Of a DNA stretch of 64,000 nucleotides, positions 1 to 12,194 are shown piece by piece. Location of the stretch: contig MARA01000044.1 of the NCBI GenBank assembly GCA_001792895.1, positions 62,001-126,000 of the forward strand. Reading direction: 5' to 3'. The position numbers were made by a program, and so were the translations under genes. Every line of letters begins with the position of its first letter. Positions within the stretch are counted from its first letter, which is position 1. The notes under the pieces are model-generated. The model did no database searches. It saw nothing but the letters and a program-made list of their open reading frames with translations, and was not told the DNA's origin. Source of the DNA: Lentinus brumalis. Its lineage: Eukaryota > Basidiomycota > Agaricomycetes > Polyporales > Polyporaceae.

Positions 1-3000
1 CCAACGTTCCTGAATCTCTCGACGAACTGGAGAGTCGGGATCTGATCATCGGTGTCACGGTGAGAGTCGTATATGGGCACTGGCCGGCCCGGGATGAGGA
101 GCTTGTGTGAGACATACCTGCAGTGTCGATCTCTGCCCAATAACCAGGGAGTGTAGTCGCATCTATGCGCAGAAGCACAGCACCATCAGATGCTGCGCGA
201 GTCTCGGACCTACGAGGAGAGTTCAGATTCCAAGTACTGCCATGCACATCCATAGAAATACTCACATGCGGTTAAAGTCGAAGTCGAACTGCATCTCATA
301 GACCGGGTTTGATGTCGGCTTGAGAGCAGTGTGTGATCCTGAAAGTACAAGAGAACTGTTGACTTCGAGACCGTGTAAACGTGCATATGGTCCGCCGCAA
401 CCTTCGGGAAGCTTCACAATTCTATTGAGGCCAAGATTAGTAATTCACATCATGAGCTTTCAGTCCACCTACGTATTGCGTGCCCCTCCTTCGAACACTG
501 CTGAGCACCCAGACGACACGTCATCCTCAGCCTTGCTGCAGAATGCGAGGACAGTCTGGATTCCCTTGCTTTCACCGGTACACCCGACCAGCACCCAGTC
601 ACTGTCCGAAGAGACAGATGATAGGAGGGTTGAGGGACCCTGCGTGACTCAGATCAGAAGATTCAGAATTATCAAGCGAGTAAGTGATAGGGCTTCAATC
701 ACTCACGTCCATGGCAATGAGACCAAAGGAATTCCCGTTGGCATCCGTGGCACCAACGGGCGTGTTCTCGTCAATAGGATCCTCTTGAAGATCCCAAGAC
801 AAATCCCCATTCTCTGGTGGATCTGGGAAGAGATCGTCCTGGATGATATGCGGTGACCATCCGTGTCTATTGAAAGGAAATGAGTACGCACCACACTGAA
901 TGGAGAAGTTGTAGTCTCTCCGTCGGGAGGGCGGCTATGACTTGCGGTTAGGACAATCTTGCAATCCTGCATGAAGTTGGACCTACCAGCATAAGCTCTT
1001 CTCTTGCATGATGCATGCATGGATGAAGTTGGTGTTACCGAAGACTGCTCGACATGAGCGACGGACTGAGAGAGAGAGAAATCTGACGTACAGTCCGTGC
1101 TCAGGGTAAATGTGCCTTCAGGGCAAACCTTACAGGATAATATGTCAGCTCGTTACAACCAATCCCATGACACAGACCTACGTTGTCATTACAACTGGAA
1201 GGAGGTGGTTAGTCGATCGGTGCTACTCTGATCGATGATGAGCTACTCACTTGTGCGATTGAGAACCGTCTAAGGTACACGCAAGTCACCTAAAGATTCA
1301 GCGATTGTCAAGTAGAGCGGCACTGGAGCTACGTACACCTGCACTGAACGTTAATGATGCCAACTCAACAGGATACATCACACTGAGAACCGGCTTACCA
1401 CTGGCAGTCAGTCGCCCGAGCGATTTGGTCGGCAGTAAGACCGGACTCGCAACAGAATGCCTTGTGCCCAGACCGGCATCTCTCACCAGTTCCCCCTGGG
1501 AGATGGCATTGGTAAGTGTGCTACCCTAGAGCATGATTTTCAGCTTACAGGAGTCAACCGCTAGAGTGATCTCTCCAGCTGAGAGCACTTCTATGAGCAA
1601 GAGATGACCCTACTAGTCCAAGGACCGAGACGTACGTAGGCAGACACCGTTGCAGGTTGACGCTTTGAAGTTCCATCAGTCTCCACAAGTCCATCCTGAC
1701 GAACTGTAAATCGTCTCGCACCTTGACCTCGCCATTGGCAATTCTTCGGTATCTGACTATTCATCTGAGGGTCAGAGAGGTCATGTACGACACGTCATGC
1801 TGAGAGACTCACTCGACAGGGCAGCAGACTGGGTTTCCTACCCCATCAGCACAGCCAGATGTGGGATTGGCTGAAGAGTCGACGTCTGAATCATTATCTG
1901 CGAAGCGTCCAGAAATTACACACCTATCTGTCCGTCTGTTACATCTGCAACGGTACTATGAGCACATCAGTATGCCATGTTACTGCAGACTTGCCTGTCA
2001 TCTGTACATAACCATACGGGCATGCCACGCCGCACCCTGACTGGATGCATTGCTTGCCATCCTTCGAATTCAAGTCCTGTGACCGCGGAATGATCTCTGT
2101 GGGAGAGATCAGTTAGAGGTGCATCAATCGCCGTCTCTGCCGGTGTACGAACGGGTTGGATCCTGTCCAAGAACTGCAGAGAGGGCCTGCAGTTACAAAA
2201 GTTCAGGGTGACGATCTCTTGAAAATCTTATACAGCACGGACCGTAGCACTGTCAACAAAGATGGCTGTCAGGAACCGGCACTAGCCTCGAGGCATACAC
2301 ATACCTGAAATCATCCTGGTCGACGGACCAGATCATAAGGCCTCCTAGAACGAAGTGAGTGGTGCTTCTCCTTCACGTCAACCTGAAGAGTACTTACCGA
2401 ACCCCGCTCCTTTAGCCCAAGTTACTTTCGCCGTGAATGTGTCCCTGTCGTCATAGCTGACCCAGTTGGTCTACGGAGGCTCTGAGCACGGAACTGTCTC
2501 TATCCATAAGATGCACCTACTGTATCATAGACGACGTACTTGACCTGTGCGTCCGTGTCGTAAACTGGAGCTAAGTCGCCACGAGTCAGAATGTCTTGGA
2601 TTTCGGCATAGCTTAGGGTCCCATCGGCGCCCGTACATGCTACACAAAAGGGTCAACAATGCAAGCAATGGTGAAGTTTGAGACAGCATCATTACCTCCT
2701 CCTGGAGCGGGACCGTTGAATGGGCATCCAGGGCGAGCACACGACGCATCACTCAGCTGGAATGACCTCCCATAGAAGCCGAGACCTAGAACAATCCGAT
2801 CAAGAGGTACGCCAACACGCTGAAACAGTCCGACGGTCTGCTTGATCTCGGTGAGATTGGTATGCGCTTGCACAATGTTGCCGATGTAGACGTCCTTGGC
2901 GTCCCAAACACCGTGGAGGTCGTATGACATGAGGTTGACCCAGTCCGCATAGTTCAGAAGTCCAACAAGGTCGAAGTGTTGGAGATACCAATATGACGAC

Positions 3001-4707
3001 GGCGCGGTGAATGTGAGCCCGAAGGTGTGCCCAGATGCGGAGAACTGACCAAGGACAATCAGGGGCCAAGGAGACAAGTCAGGCAAACGGTACTCACAGT
3101 CGATCGCACAGTCCGGAACATGGCTACCATGTTGACTCTATCTGCCGGTACGCCGCCGCGCTCACATGCCACTGCAAGCAATGGGTCAGTCGAGTACTCG
3201 AATATATCGAAAGAAAGGACGATCATCACCAGGATATTCCCAGTCGCTTCAATGAGACACATCAGTACAATGAGGAATACGTGAAGGAGTGGACACGTAC
3301 ATATCCACGCCATCGAATCCATATGTGACCATGAACCTATGTCAGCCGTATTCAGCACAGTTTGAAAGATGACACAAAAGCATACATACCGAACGAGCGA
3401 ATCTGCGAAAGCCTGGCGGTTGGCTTCGTTTGACGACATGCCGCTGAAGACATATTGCGTCGGAGGGTCGTTGAAAGCCCAGCCACCGACGGATATGTAC
3501 GTCTTGAGGTTTGGATTGGTCTGCTTCAAGTTTGTAAAACGCGTGTATTGATCGACGTCGGAGTCTGAGGCTGGGATAACCTCGAATGTGATCTGTGCGG
3601 CATCCGGCATGGGTCATGTCAGGTATATTATCAGTATGATCAGCGTAACGTACCGGGTCTATTGAGGCAAAGGCGTAGTTGAGGTGCGTGTACCCGGCGG
3701 CCGGGATGTTGTCAGGGTACCACGGATCGCAAATCCTGCCGAATGCCCTGGAAGCCTGATGAAGATCTTGTCACACCAGAATGACAACTTGCAACCTACC
3801 ATCCCTAGTATAGGCCGATCGTCAGCATGATGTACATAGTGACACTCCTTGCGACCATACCTCATAATATCCAACGAGTCGAGACGTCACGGCTGAGTTC
3901 ACTCCGGACGGAATCGAAGGAGAGCCACAATGTGTCCCAATGCAGTTGGTACCGCAGAACTCATCTGTGGAGCCGCACTGAATCGAGGAGGGTTAGCAAG
4001 TGATGATACGTTCTCCGTGATGTGATGTCTTGATACTCACGAATCCAAACTTGCTGCAACAGACATTCAGCGGACAATCCTCGTGACCAGGAGCTGCATC
4101 GGGACCGCACTCTGCAACTGCGCCACAGTTGCTCGTACACCCAGCTCCACAGAAGTCGCTGCCTACAGACGCTGAGTATGAGACAGCGTGTTGGCAGATG
4201 TTATACACAGCTCACCGTAACCGCAGAATCCTGACTTGCCACTGAAGAAACGAAGTTACGACACACATGAGTAAGTAAGTATACCGGAAGACCTGATTGA
4301 GCTACGCACCAGCAAGCGCCATTGGGACAAGGCTGAAGGACCGAGCAACTACCATCAAAGCCAGGCGGAGTGATGGTGATGTTATTGCAAGATTCGTCTT
4401 CGATCTGGCGATGCTTGAAATGCGGAACACGATCGTAGTGGCCGGACGTGCTTTTGAGATCTTTGGTTGTATGAAACGGCGACGAGGATGCTGCAGGCGA
4501 GCCACCGATTGGTTCCGTGCTCACCCGCCGTGCGACTGTCCGTCCTTTGCCTTTGCCAGCCTCAAGACGGCGGCGAAAGCGGCGAGCAGCAGGACTGAGA
4601 TGTTCGGACTTGATTGCTGCGACATCGTCCGAGAGAAGTAGTACTGCCAAGAAGAATAAGACTGTGAGGTAGAAGTTGAGACGTGAGCACGGTGACTCCT
4701 TTCTCAT
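1..4707 (-). CDS. Secreted GH18 chitinase with two hevein-like chitin-binding motifs (killer-toxin-like subgroup C), 3' end outside window
   Basis: Multi-exon gene read leftwards from an ATG at 4707. The N-terminus has a hydrophobic segment (LTVLFFLAVLLL), a signal peptide or anchor. Splicing 4310-4707, 4216-4241 and 4041-4162 gives a hevein motif (CPNGACCGKSGFCGYG) and a second one ending at about 3930 (CGSTDEFCG). The GH18 barrel follows (about 3900-2306): GYYEGWAFGRICDPWYP, ISVGGWAF, then DGVDIDWEYP at about 3327-3235, which keeps the catalytic DxxDxDxE acid, then LMSYDLHGVWD and GLMIWSVDQDD. Further cysteine-rich exons (for example CRSGHKAFCCESG near 1450) lead to an exon still open at base 1. 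In this subgroup the enzyme cleaves chitin at or outside the cell surface. Its divergent LysM neighbour fits that role. The exon model left of 2300 is only partly resolved. Confidence 0.9.
3800..3804 (-). other. Predicted 5-nt micro-exon in the chitinase gene
   Basis: Five bases (GGATG on the minus strand) lie between an intron at 3805-3860 (GTATGG...TACTAG) and another at 3748-3799 (GTAGGT...TTCCAG). Including them gives the conserved GH18 start GYYEGWAFG in frame. Removing 3748-3860 as one intron shifts the frame before the following exon. This is inferred from frame and splice signals. Confidence 0.6.
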
Positions 4708-5306
4708 GCTGGAGTAAGGACTCGTACTCGGTACAGATAACCCGCACCAACTTCCTCCTTTAAATCACATCGGCCTGTGCCTAATAGCAGGGTCGCTCAG
4801 GTGGCAGCGCTCGCAGAGCTGTCTTCTGACAGTGAAGCCTGGGCGTTGTGAATGGACGGGGCAGGCGCACTTGTGGGCGGTGAGCTAGCTAAGGGTTCTG
4901 AGTCGATGAGCGGTCGTTTCAAGAGCCATCTTTGGGAGGGTGTACCTTTCGATCCATCGAGATGTCTGTTGCTCATGCCGCCGTTATTGGGCGGCGGCGC
5001 TGTGGGAGAGGGCGAGGAGGAACTTGAGCATGCCGCGTCTAACAGGATACTACTTGTACGGCAGTTGGCGGCGCGCCGTACTTCATAGACGCTGGAAATT
5101 GAACGCTTGTTGTGCTTCCTCTCAGGTCCCGACACTTGCATCTTCCTCTCGGCGGCCAGGTTGCATGTGGAGATGTGGATTGAGGGTCAGATGTCAGGCT
5201 CGAAGTGTTTCATGAGGGCGTTTTGCTTCAGGGCGCCGTGGTCAAGCTCATCCTCACCTGAACTTGAAGACAGACATCTCGTCGAGTCCGAGGCCAATTC
5301 GCCCTC
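4708..5306. promoter_or_regulatory. Shared divergent promoter of the chitinase and the LysM gene
   Basis: A 599-bp gap separates the two start codons, which face away from each other. A TTTAAA element about 55 bp upstream of the chitinase ATG (near 4760) could act as a TATA-like box. Open frames in the gap show no recognisable protein. Co-regulation of the pair is an inference from the arrangement. Confidence 0.6.
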
Positions 5307-8300
5307 ATGTTGCACTCTCCCTTCCGGAAGCCATTGCTCCTCGCTATAACTGGCTTCTGCCAGTTGCTGGCTACTGTACACGTCCAGGGCACCGTGTCTG
5401 TGTTCTCTGACCCAAGCGACATCTATCCGCTGCCAAGCTCTTCAATATGCGCGGATGCTCTCGCGACGACAGTTCAGTGCCCGGAGACTATCTTCCTGGC
5501 CATCCCCAGCTCTTCTTTACCCATCTCTAACCTCACATCCTCTGATCTTGACGGCTTGTGCTCAACCGCCTGCTATCTATCTCTCATGTCTGCCGCTGCT
5601 GAGGTAGATGCAGCTTGCTCTGGCTGGCCTTACATCCTGGGTGATACGAGCTATGTCGCGTCGTTCCCGTGAGTCTGCTTTTGGTCTATATAGTGGATAA
5701 TACACCTCATGTTCTTCGTATAGCTTCCAGTATCTTGCTTACATATGGAACCTTGTACGCGGCTTCATCATCACTTCATTACAATTCGTGGACTCCGCTC
5801 ATGAGCCATTTTGTAGTCATGCGTCACACAAGGCTCGGAATATTGTGTGAACATCGCCCAGGTGCATCTTTTTCTCATCTCGACGTGCTATCGTACTAAC
5901 TCTGTATAGGACTCGCCTTCAACCTCAGATACGCCAATCACAGCCGAACCTCCCTCCCTGCTATGCCAGAACTGCACGCTGCAGACTCTGGATGTCCAGA
6001 TGTCAAGTCCGTTCGGCTGGGATGCGAGCTTGTACGTGAGCTGGGCAAATTGCTGGAAGGTGAATTACTATCTGACGGTGTCGCTAGCGTTCCGGATTGG
6101 GCGACTATCCAGGCCACATGCCATGTATCCTTCAACAACACTATGCCAAGTGGGCTCCTGTATGATAGCGACAGCCCGTCGGCATCGAATGGGACGTCAT
6201 ACAACGTGACTGCGTCAGTAGGTTTGTGCTTTTCAGCTCAACATGTTTGCTGATGGCTATCTTTGTACCAGATCGCCCACCCTTACACCGGCCTCCACCG
6301 ATCACTGCGTATACGGCACCTACACTATCCAGGTATCTATGCGCTCGCAACTCCGTTTGAATCCTACGAGCTCACGCACGTTCACGAAGCCGGGGGACAC
6401 ATGCGAGTCCCTCGCATCCTCGCATAGCTTGTCGCTGGACCAGCTTATTGCAATCAACGGTCTCGATGTGTCCTGCGGCAAGCTTCCGGCACCTGGAGAG
6501 AAAATCTGCCTTTCAGGATCATGTCCGCTCTACCACGTCAACGCTAACGACACGTGCCTCGGGATCTATCAGACAAACAGCATCTCCTGGAGCCAGCTCC
6601 TGGCTTGGAACCCGTATGTCCCCCTTCCAAGCTGTCACGTATGACGATCTGACTGTCCCGTCTGAAGGCAATTGAACAACTATTGTACCAATATAGATAC
6701 CCAAGTGGGCAAGGGGATCTGTATTGGACCCCCTGGAGGAGGCTATCAGCCTTCGACCACCCTGCCGCCTTTCTCAGGTAAGCTGCGTTCCTTCGTGTTC
6801 GAATGATGAGACTCACGACCTCTGTCAGGTTCGCCTACTGCGATTGCGTAAGTCTTTGAAGCCCACCGGACGGTTGATGCGAAATGTGAACTCCTCGCCC
6901 CAGACTTCCAACCGGACCCATCGCGCCTGGATCGGTGCGCTCGATCTGTGGCCAGTGGTACGAAGCAGTTCCTGGTGGTGAGTGCCCGTGGACATACCAC
7001 GAACCTGTTCTATGGACTGACACGAAATGCAGACTTGTGTCCGCAGGTGAGTCGACCTATACATTGCTCTGGTGTGGTACCTTGCAAGTTGATACCATCT
7101 TGCACCGTCGTCAGATCCTTCAGATCTTCCAGATCACGAATGACACATTCTATGAGGTATGTTACTATTTTCCCACCGCTCTTCGTGCACTGACTGGTCA
7201 TAGCTTAATCCCAACGTCAATTCAGATGTAAGTGGCGATTATTCGACTTGTCAAGTTCAAACCGTGACCGCGCGCGGCGCAACCAGTGTAGCAACCTTCT
7301 CGCAGGCTTCGAGTACTGCGTGGGCGTCTTTGGCAGTACGCATCTCATCCGTTCTCCGTCAACGCTTCTCTTCTCAGAACTCACCCCGGCCCGGGTGCGT
7401 AGATGCCACTTCGACGTCGGCTTTCACCGTGACCACAACGGGCGCAAGTCTCATTTCGGTCTTCGGTGTGTGATCTTAGATGGCACACATGCGATCCCTG
7501 AGGTGTGCTCACAAGCCAGCGCAGATGGCGATTTCCCTGTCGGAACTGGCTCCATTATTGCTACCGGGAACATGACAGTGACCCCCGTGATGGCGTCTCC
7601 GCAAATGTCTTACCCTTATACGACACCACCAGCGCCAACTATTGCCCCAGGTACCATCGGACAAGCTAATTGCCTGCAATGTCAGTGCACTGTTCCTCCG
7701 TTCATAGTCCAGTACGCTGAACCCATCCGATCAGACTATGCAGCCCAACCTGGTCAGTGCTACGACCGAGTCATGGGACCACGCATTTTGTTGATACTGT
7801 CTCTTAGGTGATACTTGTCTTGGGATCGAGACTGTATTCTCTCTGCGGGACGCAGAGTTTCGCGCTTGGAATCCAGAGGTAACGCATTGCATACTTTGCA
7901 CCAGATGGTATTCTCACCCTCCTTACAGGTCGACGCCGATTGCGCAAACATCCAGGCAAGGCCGCTGTCTAGGACTAGTCCGCACGTTACTGACATCGTG
8001 ACGATCAGATTGGACTCTCGTACTGTGTGTTCGGGCCCTATGTGCCCTACACACCGACCATCACTCTGCCCCCGGCATCGTCGTCTAGTAGTTCCACGAG
8101 CACAGTCACGATGACGACATCGGCAGCTGCACCCGTTCCTACCAACGTTGCCAACGGCACAATCACAGATGGCTGTTCAGGTGAGCGTCAGTCGTTCATG
8201 GACGTCGATCGTGATGCTAACATACGCTTGCCTTCGCCGACACTCCCAGAGTATTACACAGTAAAGTATGGATCTGCTGTGTCATCGAATGCTAGATGAG

Positions 8301-9729
8301 TGGTTCTGATTCTGATCTTATAGGTCGGGCGATACCTGCACAGCGATCGAGTCGTTGTTCACGATTTCACTGTCCGACTTCCGGGCCTGGAACCCCGAAG
8401 TGTGAGTGATTCGTCCACGGAACCCTTTTCAGCAGAATGCGCTGACTGCTCATGTCGTAGGAATGCCCAATGTAAGTCTTGAGTATAACGCATTCCGGTC
8501 AGCAGCGCGGAAGTGACATGCCTTCCGCCTATTTTTAGGCACGAACATCGTTCTCGGTCTTGCATATTGCGTGAACGGCCCTCCGCCATCGAGTACTCCC
8601 ATAGCTCCAGGCACAATGTACGTTTACATCGTGGTTGCTTGAGAGTCTCGTGTCACTCACTGCTAATCCGGCGATAGCACAACCGGTTGCGATACATACT
8701 ACACCGTTCAGTAAGTTAGCTGCATCGCCGATTGCTCATCGCGGACTAAGTGCACCTGGCAGACCTGGAGACACATGCGCGGTAATGGAAGCTCAAACTG
8801 GAGTATCCTTCGACGAGTTACGCCAGTGGAACCCCGAGATAGACTCGAACTGTGAGACGTGCTCTATCTGCCCCGTGCCTGTGGTATCTGACGCAGTCTA
8901 GGTGCGAACATCCAACCTGACCTTGCATACTGTGTTGCTGGACGTACGTGGCCTTGATTTAGTCTGTGGTTGACTCCGACGAACTGATTCTATTTTTTGT
9001 ATATCTAGCTGCTGCCGGAGTCGGAACGATTTCTCCTTCGCAGGGTTGTACTGCGTACTACACAGTCATGTCAGTCTTGCTATATAGCGTAGCAGCTCCA
9101 ACGGGGATTGATGTCGCAGCACTGACGATTGTCTCTCTAGGTCTGGAGACTCGTGTCCTGCTATTGAAGCTCAATTCGCTCTCACCTTCGTCCAGATTCA
9201 ATTATGGAATCCAGAGATCAACAATGACTGTTAGTTCCCCTCTTCATTATGATTCCATTGGGCTAAGATGTCACTCGTAGGTTCCAACATAATCGCTGGG
9301 GTCCAGTATTGCGTAGCCGGACGTACGTAACCAGATCCTACGTGGTAGTCTGAGCTGCCAGATCTGACCTCCCTGAAGCCTCATCAGGAACAACCACGAC
9401 CACGACCTCAGCCGGAGCACCTACTGGTCCGGGTACGATCTCTCCTGCGCAAGGCTGCAAGGAGTACTATACCGTCGTTTCCGGCGATACCTGCGCGGTC
9501 ATCGACACCAAGTTCAGGATCACGCTTGCGAAGTTCATCCAGTGGAACCCCGAGATCAATTCGCAGTGTACGACCATCTCCTGGTATCAATAGTACCAGA
9601 CTGGCTCACGTTCCTTTACTCTTAGGCACGAACCTCCAGCTCGGAGTACAGGTAAGCTAAGAGTACATGTGTCGACGAACTTCGAGACTGATCGCCACAA
9701 CAAATAGTACTGCGTGTCCGGTCCATAAA
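5307..9729 (+). CDS. Secreted protein with eight LysM domains
   Basis: Starts at ATG 5307 with a signal peptide (LLLAITGFCQLLATVHVQG). A cysteine-containing N-terminal region follows (ICADALATTVQCPE, FQYLAYIWNLVRGFI), typical of fungal LysM proteins. Removal of many small introns yields eight LysM repeats, at about 6310, 6530, 6930-7310, 7660-8050, 8165-8590, 8680-8940, 9010-9330 and 9420-9725. Each later repeat has the pattern C-x3-Y-T-V-x2-GDTC, then WNPE, then a closing YCV; the last ends YCVSGP-stop at 9727-9729. APGT or PGTI linkers separate the repeats. LysM domains bind chitin oligomers outside the cell, and fungal versions protect hyphae or mask chitin. The gene is divergent to the chitinase and ends 247 bp from the convergent gene. 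Exact intron borders in the first kilobase of the gene are provisional. Confidence 0.9.
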
Positions 9730-9976
9730 TCTGGGACATTATCACTTCGTCGTCAATCCCGGAGAGCAGCTCGAACCGTGTAATCGTACTTGTGCGTAAC
9801 GAGATACGCATTGAGTTTGCCTCCATCTTACCGTCCGAGTCTGCGCTCCATAATTCACACGTGTGACTGTCGACTGAGTGCCGGGCTAGGAGGCTTGCTC
9901 GGCCTGCATGGCAAGGCTGTCGCGGCCTGCCGGCACGCACCCAGTAGCATTCAATCCAGTAAAGATACAGAAGTTA

Positions 9977-12194
9977 CTACACTCGCAGCCTCAACTCGAT
10001 GATCTTCTCCTCCGAGTCCCGGCGGCCCTCAATTACATAACCACCGTCGTTTGTCGAAACTGTGTCTCTATCAGGCGCTGGAGCTGTGTACGAACGTCGT
10101 AGAGACACTCACCGACTATGCCGCTGGGCACGAAGACGTTCCCCTCGCCGCCGTCATCAAAGAACGCTTCTAACATCGCTTCACGGTCCTCATCCTTTCC
10201 AGTGGAAAGGAGGGAATCGAGTGCGTGCTTGGAGAAGAGGCACACATAGCTGGAGTCGACGCTGAAGGAGCCGACGACCTCCCAGGTCGCGTCTGTATCG
10301 GCGCCCTGGGCTTGGATACTACCCCGAAGAGGAAGCCCGTCGTAGTCGACAGTACCGTCGCTCGCCCAGTTGAACCGGATGACCCTCGGGTCCTCACCCA
10401 TCAGTCTGTCTTCGTCTGCTTCCTCACCCTCGGCGGGCTCGACCGACATCAGCCAGATGCCTGGCTTAGCTCCGGTGACCTCAGCCTCAAACTCATCGTC
10501 GTCGCCCTTCGAGGTCCCCAGATCGCCACCGACGAACATGCCGTCAGGACCAACCTGGAATGGCGCGTCAGCGTTGAGACACCAGTATGCAAAGAGCCTC
10601 GTACCTCCACGACCGGGTCAAAGCCCTCTGCGTTGAGCTTCCGGATCCATGCCATCGTCTTATCGGACCAGTCACTGTACGACATGCGATCCTCTGCCTC
10701 CGGGCTCCCCACAGAGACATTCGCTTCCTGAGCATTATTCCCTGCCGCATCCTTCAACGCCTTCAGATCTGCTGGCAGCACCGCAGCACCGACCCATGCA
10801 CAAGGGACGGCGAGCACGGCAAGCGGATCCCGCGAGTCCCCATATTTTTCCTTTCGCACGGACCTGAGAGAGAGTACATATTGCGCCAGAGTGCCATACT
10901 CCAGACAGTGAAGCCACATAGGCTCGCCCTCCAGATCGGTCTCTAGCCCCATGCGAAACCGAGACGCTGCGCGGCGTACTTGTTGACCTTGCGGCGCTTC
11001 CCGGCTGGCGGCTCGTCAGGGTCTGAGCGGGGTTCCGTCGAAGACTGGATGACGCGCCCGAGCAGTGCCCGCGCTGCGTCGAGGGTGACTTTCCCCGGCA
11101 CAAGGTGTGCGTTATATGGCACGAGATCCGCTCTCCGGTCCAGGACGGCCTTTACAGTCCCCGGATAGTGATGTTCTTCAACGGGGAAGTACAGAGCGCG
11201 CGAAATGATGTCGGGTTTCTTCGCGGATGGGATAATGCACCGTCCATTTCCCGGAATGTGCAGAGTAGGCACCTTCTTGTAGTACTGCTCGTAGTACTGC
11301 TCGTGCAGCGGGTGGGGGCTTGACTCTCCACGAAGCCAGGCGGCGGGATTGGTTCTATCCAATGTTTCGGCGTTGAGCACCACGCCGGTAGCGTGCGCTC
11401 CCAGGCCTCGAACTCCTCCCAAGGGGACGCTTGACCAGTACTCGCTTCGTCATTGCGGACGTACGGCACCACACCCACGTCAGACAGGTCCGCCAGGATG
11501 TCTGCGATGGGACGGCTCGCCAGCGAGTCGAAGGAAGTACGCCCTGACTTGAGGAGAGCATCGAAGCCGGTCGAAGGGACAAAGGGGTGGCGATACTTCC
11601 GATCCGCTTGGACGCGGAATCGTTGAGCGACGCGCTCAAACGCTTCGGACGATGCGCATTCGACAGTCTCCGGCGCCCAAACTTCTTCGACGCGCCAGGT
11701 CTTGTGCTGGGCGGTCACATCACAGAATTCAAGGGACATGCGGTCTCCCTGGTCAGGCACGGACTCAGTATGCCACCATCGCGCCTCGGCTCCTCGGATT
11801 TTGTCCTCACGAACTCGGTTGTGGTAGGCGTTGAAGGCCGCCCGCGCTAGGTCTTTCAAGGCGTCGTTGTTAGTGCCTTGCGACCATGATGATGAGGGTG
11901 TAAATATGGCTTTTTCCAGATCCCTTGCCATCTGAGAACGGGATAAGTTATTGTTAGTCGAGCCAAGGCATCGCATCAATCACGCACTTCAGTTTTATCG
12001 AAAGCTTCGGTCCAGACAGTGGCCTCGATGATTTTATTCAATGCTGACATGAAGTCCTGTTCAACGCATGAGATCGTGACCGGTCATCGAGGCACGGTAC
12101 GCACCTGGCTTTTGCCACTGGTGGCCGCAGTGTTGAGTTCCTCCGTGAGCATTTGTGCCAATTCTTCCACGTCCTTGGTACTGGTCTGGGACAT
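9977..12194 (-). pseudogene. Uncharacterised gene, copy A of the inverted duplication; frame-disrupted
   Basis: Start at 12194 (MSQTSTKDVEELAQ). Exons 12105-12194 and 11988-12056 join in frame to a third from 11931. Coding is clean to about 11320, where the frame moves by one: copy B has one extra G there, which would restore frame into QYYKKVPTL. A second frame change occurs near 10965. The C-terminal part (WEVVGSFSVDS, CLFSKHALD, EGNVFVPSG, ELRLRV-stop) faintly resembles the end of DUF4241 proteins, which I hold at low confidence. No function is assigned. The gene is convergent with the LysM gene. It could still be expressed if unrecognised introns absorb the frame changes; I saw no plausible splice sites that do so. 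Confidence 0.6.

Noticed and set aside
107..2170. Many short open frames on both strands at the left edge
   Set aside because: They overlap spliced minus-strand exons of the chitinase, such as CRSGHKAFCCESG and the exon open at base 1, so they are shadows.
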